Shown here: positions 1 to 5,373 of the stretch, in pieces
Layout: each line of letters begins with the position of its first letter
Numbering within the stretch: the first letter of the stretch is position 1
Source: Candidatus Poribacteria bacterium
Lineage (GTDB): Bacteria; Poribacteria; WGA-4E; GCA-2687025
DNA length: 8,649 nucleotides
Assembly (NCBI GenBank): GCA_002687025.1
Contig: NYZG01000326.1
Coordinates: 1-8,649, forward strand
Direction: 5' to 3'
Program-made: the position numbers and the translations under genes
Notes under the pieces: generated by a model
What the model was told of the DNA's origin: nothing
Seen by the model: only the letters and a program-made list of their open reading frames with translations
Databases searched by the model: none

Positions 1-1376
1 ACGCGGGCGCGGGCCGCTTCGTCGACGCGACGCGCGCGGCAGGGCTGGACCGCTCGATGTACGGCATGGGTCTCGCCATCGCCGACATCGATAACGACGG
101 CGACCGCGACATCTACTTCGCCAACCTCGGCCGCGACATGCTCTACGCCAACCGGGGCGACGGCACGTTCGAGGACGTCACTGTCGAGTCGGGTATCGAG
201 AACAACGGCTGGTCGACGAGCGCCACGTTCTTCGACTACGACCTCGACGGCCTGCTCGACCTGTTCGTGTGCGGGTACGTGGAATGGACTCCCGAGACGG
301 ACCTGGACTGCGGCGTGTCGGCATCGCGCCCGTCGTACTGCACGCCCACCGTCTATCCGGGCCGCCCGTCACGGCTGTACCACAACCTGGGATCGGGCGC
401 CTTCGAGGACGTTACGGTCGCGGCCGGCGTGTACCGGGCCGAGGGCAAGTCGCTAGGCGCCGTCGTCCTCGACTACGACGGCGACGGGTGGCCGGACCTG
501 GCCGTGGCCAACGACACGGAGCCGGACCTCCTCTTCCACAACGATGGGGACGGCGCGTTCACCGAGGAGGGCGTCCTGATGGGCCTCGCTTTCGGGGAGA
601 ACGGCAAGGCGCGCGCGGGCATGGGCATCGACGCCGCGAGCGTTGGCGCCGAAGGCTCCGTCGCGATCGCGGTAGGCAACTTCAGCAACGAAATGACGGG
701 CCTGTTCACCGGTTCCGCCGCGACATACTTTCGCGACGACGCGCGCGCAGCCGGCATCGGCGCCGCAAGTCTCACGCGGTTGACGTTCGGCCTCTTCTTC
801 TTCGACTATGACCTCGATGGCTGGACCGATCTATTCTGCGCCAATGGGCACATCGAGCCGCGTGTAGGCGACTACCAGCAGGCGACCACGTACGCCCAGG
901 AAGCGACGCTGTTCCGCGGCCGCGCCGACGGCCGGTACGAGGACGTGTCGCCCGCGGCCGGGCTGACGGAGCCCGGCGTAGGACGCGGCGCGGCGTACGG
1001 CGACTACGACGGCGATGGCGACCTCGACGTACTCGTGACAAACAGCGGCGTGGACGCCGAACATGGCGCGCCGTGGCTCCTCCGCAACGACGGCGTCTCC
1101 GGCTCCTGGTTGCGCGTGTCCACGGTGGGGACGAGCTCGAACCGCGATGGCATCGGCTCAGTCGTGACCGTCACCGTGGGTGGCGTCACGCGGCGGCAGA
1201 TGGTGAAGACCGGGGGCAGCTACTGTTCGCAAAGCGAGACGACGCTGACCTTCGGTCTCGGCGACGTGGAATCAGTGGACTCCGTCGCCGTGCGCTGGCC
1301 GTCGGGTCTCGTCGATCGGTACACGGCCGTACAGGGCGGGCAGACTCTCACGGTGACGGAGGGCGAAACGCAGTGA
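1..1376 (+). CDS. CRTAC1-like FG-GAP/VCBS repeat protein with C-terminal ASPIC/UnbV domain (5' partial)
   Basis: The frame is open to the left edge: whole codons from position 3 give 18 residues of typical repeat sequence (GRFVDATRAAGL) before the first ATG at 57, so the gene starts upstream and that ATG is internal. About 457 residues are visible. Numbering from the ATG at 57, five calcium-binding Asp-rich loops of the FG-GAP/VCBS type are seen near residues 10-18, 60-68, 139-147, 250-258 and 316-324 (for example DYDGDGWPD), interleaved with 'Ly.N.GdG.FeDVT' segments, as in a beta-propeller. Residues about 350-435 form an ASPIC/UnbV domain (NRDGIGS, TFGLGD, VRWPSG). Family members are normally exported; the signal peptide would lie outside the window. 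The molecular role is not established for the family; adhesion, glycan binding or scaffolding are usual guesses. The stop overlaps the start of the TPR lipoprotein, so the two are probably one operon. Confidence 0.93.
   Translation, partial: AGAGRFVDATRAAGLDRSMYGMGLAIADIDNDGDRDIYFANLGRDMLYANRGDGTFEDVTVESGIENNGWSTSATFFDYDLDGLLDLFVCGYVEWTPETDLDCGVSASRPSYCTPTVYPGRPSRLYHNLGSGAFEDVTVAAGVYRAEGKSLGAVVLDYDGDGWPDLAVANDTEPDLLFHNDGDGAFTEEGVLMGLAFGENGKARAGMGIDAASVGAEGSVAIAVGNFSNEMTGLFTGSAATYFRDDARAAGIGAASLTRLTFGLFFFDYDLDGWTDLFCANGHIEPRVGDYQQATTYAQEATLFRGRADGRYEDVSPAAGLTEPGVGRGAAYGDYDGDGDLDVLVTNSGVDAEHGAPWLLRNDGVSGSWLRVSTVGTSSNRDGIGSVVTVTVGGVTRRQMVKTGGSYCSQSETTLTFGLGDVESVDSVAVRWPSGLVDRYTAVQGGQTLTVTEGETQ
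1358..1363 (+). promoter_or_regulatory. Ribosome binding site for the TPR lipoprotein (GGAGGG)
   Basis: A purine-rich Shine-Dalgarno-like GGAGGG lies inside the end of the ASPIC/UnbV gene, nine bases before the GTG at 1373. It decides the GTG start for a frame that is open far upstream. Confidence 0.7.
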
Positions 1377-2290
1377 CACTCCGTTTGCGCTCGGCTCTCG
1401 CGCTCGTCGTCGGCGTGCTCGCCACATTCCTGCTGGCCGCCTGCCAGGCCGAGACGCCCAAGTCGCAGCCGTCCATCACGCCGGTAGCGCAGGAGCGGCC
1501 GGCCGAGGACCGCGCGCGGATGTTCTACAGTCGCGGAGTCGCGCAGCAGTCGCGAGGGAATCTCGCGGCGGCGATCGCTGAGTTCGAGAAGGCAGTCGCG
1601 GCCGACCCGACCCATGCGCGCGCGTACAACAACATGGGGACATCCTACCAGCGTCTTGGCCGTCTCGATGAAGCCGCCGCCGCGTACACTCAGGCCCTGG
1701 CAGCGCGCCCGCAACTGCTACAGGCCCGCCACAACCTGGGAACCGTGCGGCTGATGCTGGGCGATCTCAACGGCGCGATGGAGGCGTTCCAGGAGGTCGT
1801 CGACCGTCTGCCCGAGATGGCCGCGGTACGTGTGGACCTCGGTCGCGCGCAGGGAATGGCCGGCCGGCTGGACGACGCCATCGCGACGTTACGCCACGCC
1901 GTGGCGTTGGAGCCGTCGCTGGCGTCGGCCCACTATGCCCTCGGCGTCGCCTATCGTCACAAGGGCATGACGGACGACGCCGTTGCGGAACTGACGACCT
2001 CGATCGACCTCGATCCGTCGTCGGTCGAGGCGCATATCAACCTCGGCCAGACGTACCGAGACGCGGGCGATCTCGCCATGTCGACCGACGCGCTCCTACG
2101 AGCCACGGAGACCGGCGCTCCCAACCACCAGGCGCTGCATCAGCTCGGGCTCACACAGATTCAGGCGGGGGACTACGGCGCCGCCGTGGCGTCCCTGCAA
2201 GCCGCGCTAGAGGTCAACCCCGAGTCGTCCGAAAGCGCGAACAGCCTGCGTATGGCCGAGGCCAGACTGGAGCGTGAACGCGGCCAGTAG
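1373..2290 (+). CDS. TPR-repeat lipoprotein
   Basis: The product is 305 residues from a GTG start at 1373 that overlaps the upstream TGA (GTGA). The start is chosen because GGAGGG lies at 1358-1363, nine bases ahead, and because it yields a clean lipoprotein signal: basic N-terminus (Arg4, Arg6), hydrophobic core at residues 8-21 and lipobox Leu-Ala-Ala-Cys with Cys24 as the lipidation site. After a short Pro/Gln-rich linker, seven consecutive 34-residue tetratricopeptide repeats fill residues 48-285 (for example ARAYNNMGTSYQRLGRLDEA), followed by a 20-residue charged tail. TPRs form a superhelical protein-binding surface, so this is probably a membrane-anchored scaffold facing the periplasm or outside. 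The overlap with the ASPIC/UnbV gene suggests translational coupling and a shared complex, which is inference; ASPIC/FG-GAP and TPR proteins are commonly neighbours or fused. Confidence 0.92.
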   Translation: MTLRLRSALALVVGVLATFLLAACQAETPKSQPSITPVAQERPAEDRARMFYSRGVAQQSRGNLAAAIAEFEKAVAADPTHARAYNNMGTSYQRLGRLDEAAAAYTQALAARPQLLQARHNLGTVRLMLGDLNGAMEAFQEVVDRLPEMAAVRVDLGRAQGMAGRLDDAIATLRHAVALEPSLASAHYALGVAYRHKGMTDDAVAELTTSIDLDPSSVEAHINLGQTYRDAGDLAMSTDALLRATETGAPNHQALHQLGLTQIQAGDYGAAVASLQAALEVNPESSESANSLRMAEARLERERGQ

Positions 2291-2342
2291 GCCCGCCGCC
2301 CACGCACTTGCGCGGTAGATGGCCACGCGGCATGTAGGTGGG
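2291..2342. other. Short convergent intergenic gap
   Basis: These 52 bases separate the stop of the TPR lipoprotein from the stop of the oxidoreductase on the other strand. A CCCAC (2299-2303) can pair with GTGGG (2338-2342), but the loop is long and no T-tract follows on either strand. I see no convincing terminator and no gene. Confidence 0.5.
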
Positions 2343-3566
2343 TCAGTCGCGGATGGCGTAGTAGCTGGCGTAGTACTCCGACGTCGCGGCGCGCAGCCAC
2401 TCGCCGTCGGCCACGCGATCGCCGAAGCGGTCTGGGGAGAACGCCGACAGGTCGTCACCCGGGTCACCGTCGATGGCCCAGTTGGCGAGCCAGCGCCCCA
2501 CGGCGGCCGAGCCGGCGATCCCCAGCGCGGCGCACGCGGTGGCGATGTACAGCCCGTCGACCCCTGGAACCGGGCCGATCGCGTAGGCCCCGTCCGGCGC
2601 GAACGACGTCATGCCGGGCCGGTACTGCGCGACCCCGAGGTACTCCAGCGTGGGGAACACCGGGGCAAGGCGACGACGCGCCTCGGCCAGCGCCGCGACG
2701 GGCGGCTCGATGTCGGATGTCGCGTAGTCGGGCGGCTTGCTCTCGATCTCGGCGTCCTGCGGCTCCGGTTCGAAGAACCCGTACGTATAGCCGCCCTCCC
2801 ATGGCCGCACGTAGCAGCTCACATCCGTCACGCGGACGACCGGCATGTGCTCGGTGATCGTGTCTACCGGCACGGTTTCCGCGCGTTGGTGCCTCAACGG
2901 CCGCATCGCCGCGGTGTGGCGAGCGTGTGAGGCGAGCATCCCGCACCACGGCCCGGCGGTGATGATCGCCCTGTCCGTGGACACCACGCCCGTCATCGTC
3001 TCGACGCCGGTCAGGGCGTGGCCGTCGAAGCGAAATCCGGTGACGGTAGCGCCCGTCTCGATCGTGACGCCCTGCTCCTCGGCGAGCGCGCCGTAAGCCT
3101 GCGCGCACTTTCGCGGGTCGAGGTAGCCGTCACTCGGCACGTACAGGCCGCCGACGATCTCCGATGTGTCCATGTCGGGAGCCAACGCGCGCATCTCGGC
3201 GGCGGAGGGGAACTCCGTTGCGATGCCTTCCTCGCGGACACTCGCGGCTTTGCGCTCGTAGGCCGCCTGACGCTCCGGGGTGAGCGCGACGAACAGGCTG
3301 CCGTTGCGCCGCAACCCCATGTCACAACCCATGTCGTCCTGGAAGCGCGTCAGCAGCTCCAGCGAGTACTGGATCGCCCGCACCATGAGGGGCGACGAGC
3401 GAATCTGCCCGACGAGCCCCGCCGCCTGCGAGGTCGTCTCGTCGGCGACGACAGGATTGCGCTCGAGGACGCACACGTCCGAGACGCCCATGTCCGCAAG
3501 ATGGTATGCGGCGCTCAGACCCCAGATGCCCCCGCCGACCACGACGACTTCGGCAGCCCGCGCCAT
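2343..3566 (-). CDS. FAD-dependent oxidoreductase, DAO family (dimethylglycine/sarcosine dehydrogenase type)
   Basis: The product is 407 residues from the ATG at 3566, preferred over the in-frame ATG at 3614 because GGAGGT (3571-3576) sits just upstream and the FAD-binding strand then begins close to the N-terminus. The dinucleotide-binding fold is clear: VVVVGGGIWG with the GxGxxG glycines at residues 11-16 and the ribose-binding acid Glu35 at the end of beta-2. The segment TTSQAAGLVGQ (residues 44-54) matches the family's 'TTxHAAGL' segment, and the C-terminal FAD segment (DGLYIATACAALGIAGSAAV) and FSPDRF fit the DMGDH/sarcosine dehydrogenase group. Such enzymes oxidise N-methyl or secondary amines. 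The protein ends right after the segment that normally leads into the FAO_M and folate-binding GCV_T domains, so it has only the flavin domain. Gln47 replaces the His that carries covalent FAD in DMGDH. The exact substrate is unknown. It is divergent from the CocE-like hydrolase and may share its control region. Confidence 0.9.
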   Translation of the reverse strand: MARAAEVVVVGGGIWGLSAAYHLADMGVSDVCVLERNPVVADETTSQAAGLVGQIRSSPLMVRAIQYSLELLTRFQDDMGCDMGLRRNGSLFVALTPERQAAYERKAASVREEGIATEFPSAAEMRALAPDMDTSEIVGGLYVPSDGYLDPRKCAQAYGALAEEQGVTIETGATVTGFRFDGHALTGVETMTGVVSTDRAIITAGPWCGMLASHARHTAAMRPLRHQRAETVPVDTITEHMPVVRVTDVSCYVRPWEGGYTYGFFEPEPQDAEIESKPPDYATSDIEPPVAALAEARRRLAPVFPTLEYLGVAQYRPGMTSFAPDGAYAIGPVPGVDGLYIATACAALGIAGSAAVGRWLANWAIDGDPGDDLSAFSPDRFGDRVADGEWLRAATSEYYASYYAIRD

Positions 3567-3570
3567 GTTG

Positions 3571-3576
3571 ACCTCC
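3571..3576 (-). promoter_or_regulatory. Ribosome binding site for the FAD oxidoreductase (GGAGGT)
   Basis: On the minus strand GGAGGT stands four bases before the ATG at 3566. It supports that start rather than the ATG 48 bases further upstream. Confidence 0.65.
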
Positions 3577-3607
3577 GCCTGCGTTTCCGTCGCACGATGC
3601 CCTGTGG

Positions 3608-3615
3608 TGTGCACA
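3608..3615. repeat. 8-bp perfect palindrome TGTGCACA
   Basis: The palindrome sits about 40 bases upstream of the oxidoreductase start and about 95 bases upstream of the hydrolase start, in the only sizeable intergenic region of the window. Its position fits a regulator binding site, but an 8-bp palindrome alone can occur by chance. Confidence 0.35.
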
Positions 3616-3616
3616 T

Positions 3617-3644
3617 CTTACGACATGCGCGGCGACGCCGTAAG
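3617..3644. repeat. Inverted repeat CTTACG-N16-CGTAAG
   Basis: Two perfect 6-base arms lie 16 bases apart, with further GCG/CGC pairing (3627-3629 with 3636-3638) inside. The half-site centres are 22 bases apart, about two helical turns, which suits a dimeric regulator. The arms are A/T-containing islands in G+C-rich surroundings. Alternatively the element is a leader hairpin in the hydrolase transcript. Confidence 0.35.
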
Positions 3645-3699
3645 CGCCCGCGGCCGCCCGCGCCTTGCCCGACGCCGCCCGCGTTGCGAGAATGCGCGC

Positions 3700-3704
3700 G
3701 GAGG
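3700..3704 (+). promoter_or_regulatory. Ribosome binding site for the CocE/NonD hydrolase (GGAGG)
   Basis: GGAGG stands six bases before the ATG at 3711. It picks that start out of a frame that is open for almost 700 bases further upstream, antisense to the oxidoreductase gene. Confidence 0.7.
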
Positions 3705-3710
3705 CCACAT

Positions 3711-5363
3711 ATGCTCTGCCTGGCGGCGATTACGTGCGCGCTTTTCTCCGCGTCCGACCCGGACGACATCATGATGCCGATGCCGGACGGCGTGCGCCTA
3801 CACACGAAGATATGGAAGCCGGGGGACGGCGCCTACCCCGTCGTATTCACGCGAGCCTACTGGCCTGGCTTCGGGCGCGACAACGAGCGATTCACCGACG
3901 CGGGCTACGTCTACGTCGGCCAGTCCACACGCGGCCACGCTCAGTCCGAAGGCGTCATGAATCGCTTCTTCGACGACGCCAGGGATGGCTACGACGCCCT
4001 CACGTGGATCGCGGCGCAGCCGTGGTGCAACGGCGACATCGCCATGTACGGCAAGTCGTATTGGGCCGCAACGCAATGGCTCGTGGCTCCCCAGCAGCAC
4101 CCGAATCTCAGGGCCATAGTCCCGCAGAACGTGAACGCCGACTTCTGGGAGCGCGGCTACCGGGACCACGGAGCCATCCAGATTGCCCACACGGCGCGGC
4201 GCATCTACGACAGCGGCGGGCAGGACAGGATCGAGGCGTTCGGGTGGCTGAATTGGTATCGCCACCTGCCGCTCATCGACCTGGACACCGTAGCCGGCAC
4301 GCCGGAAAACCGCATGTGGCGCGAGTACGTCTCGCACTCGACATACGACGAATACTGGCAGGCGATCAGTATCGGCGACCGGTACGACCGGATTCGCATT
4401 CCGACCTATCTCATGTGTGGCTGGTACGACAACTACCCGGGCGCGACGCTCAGGAGCTATGGGGAGCTGCGGGCCGTCGGCGCGACCGACGAGGTCCGCG
4501 TTGTCATCAACCCGTCCGACCACCTGAACCGCGTCGTCGGCGACCGAGACTTCGGCCGGGACGCCGGCAAGGACGAGGTCGGCCTGGCAATTCGCTGGTT
4601 GGATCACGTCGTGAAGGGCATCGACACGGGCCTGGACGACGAGCCGCCCGTGCGCATCTTCGTGATGGGCGTCAACGAGTGGCGACACGAAGCGGAGTGG
4701 CCGCTCGCGCGAACACGCTACACCGACTACTACCTCGCCCCACACGCCGAGGGTGGCGGCAGCCTGTCCACACAGCCGCCCGACGACGCCTCCACCGTGA
4801 CGTACGCCTACGACCCCGACGACCCGACGCCCACTCTCGGTGGGAACCACTCCTCGCCGGACATCCCGGGGATTCTGCGTGTCGGCGCCGTAGACCAACG
4901 CCCGAACGCGGCCCGGGACGACGTCCTCGTCTACTCCACCCCGCCTCTCGACGAGGACACCGAGGTCACCGGACCGGTGGCCGTGCATCTGTATGCCGGG
5001 TCCACGGCGCGCGACACGGACTTCTTCGCGCGGCTCATCGACGTGTACCCCGACGGCACGGCGTACAACCTCACCGACGGGCTCGTCCGCGCGCGATTCC
5101 GAGAGTCGATATGGGGAGAGCCCAGCCTCATCGAGCCGGGCCAAGTCTACGAATACCTCATCGAGATGCAGCCCACGAGCAACGTCTTCCTCCGCGGTCA
5201 CTGCATTCGCCTGCACATCACGAGCAGCAACTTCCCGCTCATCGACCGCAATACGAACGTCGGCGGCGAGATCGGCTTCGAGGATCATGTGCTGGTGGCG
5301 GAGCAGACGGTGTACCACGGCGGCGCGTATGCGTCGCGCGTCGTACTTCCCGTCATACCCTAA
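3711..5363 (+). CDS. CocE/NonD family alpha/beta-hydrolase (X-Pro dipeptidyl-peptidase S15 superfamily)
   Basis: The product is 550 residues from the ATG at 3711, supported by GGAGG at 3700-3704; an internal ATG-ATG near 3771 just before PMPDGVRL is the main alternative. The hydrolase half (about residues 22-300) begins with the hallmark MPDGVRLHTKIW and contains TRAYW, where Tyr50 aligns with the oxyanion-hole Tyr of CocE, and GQSTRGHAQSEG. The nucleophile is Ser116 in GKSYWAATQW, Asp240 lies in GWYDNY and His271 in NPSDH, so the catalytic triad looks complete. The usual Gly two residues after Tyr117 is Ala119. Residues about 311-550 form the C-terminal jelly-roll of the PepX_C type (EVTGPVAVHLYA, DTDFFARLIDVYPDG, LRGHCIRLHITSSNFP). 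Relatives are serine esterases, acylases or dipeptidyl-peptidases; the substrate cannot be told. The first 14 residues are hydrophobic but lack a basic N-region, so export is doubtful. Confidence 0.92.
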   Translation: MLCLAAITCALFSASDPDDIMMPMPDGVRLHTKIWKPGDGAYPVVFTRAYWPGFGRDNERFTDAGYVYVGQSTRGHAQSEGVMNRFFDDARDGYDALTWIAAQPWCNGDIAMYGKSYWAATQWLVAPQQHPNLRAIVPQNVNADFWERGYRDHGAIQIAHTARRIYDSGGQDRIEAFGWLNWYRHLPLIDLDTVAGTPENRMWREYVSHSTYDEYWQAISIGDRYDRIRIPTYLMCGWYDNYPGATLRSYGELRAVGATDEVRVVINPSDHLNRVVGDRDFGRDAGKDEVGLAIRWLDHVVKGIDTGLDDEPPVRIFVMGVNEWRHEAEWPLARTRYTDYYLAPHAEGGGSLSTQPPDDASTVTYAYDPDDPTPTLGGNHSSPDIPGILRVGAVDQRPNAARDDVLVYSTPPLDEDTEVTGPVAVHLYAGSTARDTDFFARLIDVYPDGTAYNLTDGLVRARFRESIWGEPSLIEPGQVYEYLIEMQPTSNVFLRGHCIRLHITSSNFPLIDRNTNVGGEIGFEDHVLVAEQTVYHGGAYASRVVLPVIP

Positions 5364-5373
5364 CGGGCGCGGG

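Larger units (their letters stand above)
3567..3710. promoter_or_regulatory. Divergent intergenic control region
   Basis: These 144 bases separate the divergent oxidoreductase and hydrolase genes and should hold both promoters. No convincing -35/-10 pair is visible on either strand. Two symmetric elements stand out near the middle: a perfect 8-bp palindrome TGTGCACA at 3608-3615 and, immediately after it, the inverted repeat CTTACG (3617-3622) / CGTAAG (3639-3644). They could be operator sites, or the inverted repeat could be a leader hairpin. The section nearest the hydrolase is very G+C-rich with no clear element until its ribosome binding site. Confidence 0.45.

Noticed and set aside
1073..1372. 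Frame upstream of the TPR lipoprotein GTG
   Set aside because: It overlaps the well-supported ASPIC/UnbV coding sequence and is Arg-rich; the lipoprotein signal begins at the GTG at 1373.
2299..2342. CCCAC/GTGGG hairpin as a terminator between convergent genes
   Set aside because: A 5-bp stem with a 34-base loop and no T-tract is too weak.
3568..3573. TTGACC as a -35 box toward the hydrolase
   Set aside because: It overlaps the oxidoreductase ribosome binding site in reverse, and nothing like a -10 box follows at 16-18 bases.
3567..3614. Upstream ATG at 3614 for the FAD oxidoreductase
   Set aside because: It adds 16 polar residues before the FAD-binding strand; the ATG at 3566 has a GGAGGT just upstream.
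3018..3710. In-frame upstream extension of the hydrolase reading frame
   Set aside because: It lies antisense over the oxidoreductase gene and the intergenic region, is Arg/Pro-rich with no family match, and a good ribosome binding site with a CocE-type N-terminus occurs at 3711.
3798..5318. Long open frame antisense to the hydrolase
   Set aside because: High G+C third positions create long antisense frames; the translation is Val/Arg/Asp-rich without domains, while the plus strand encodes a clear CocE family protein.
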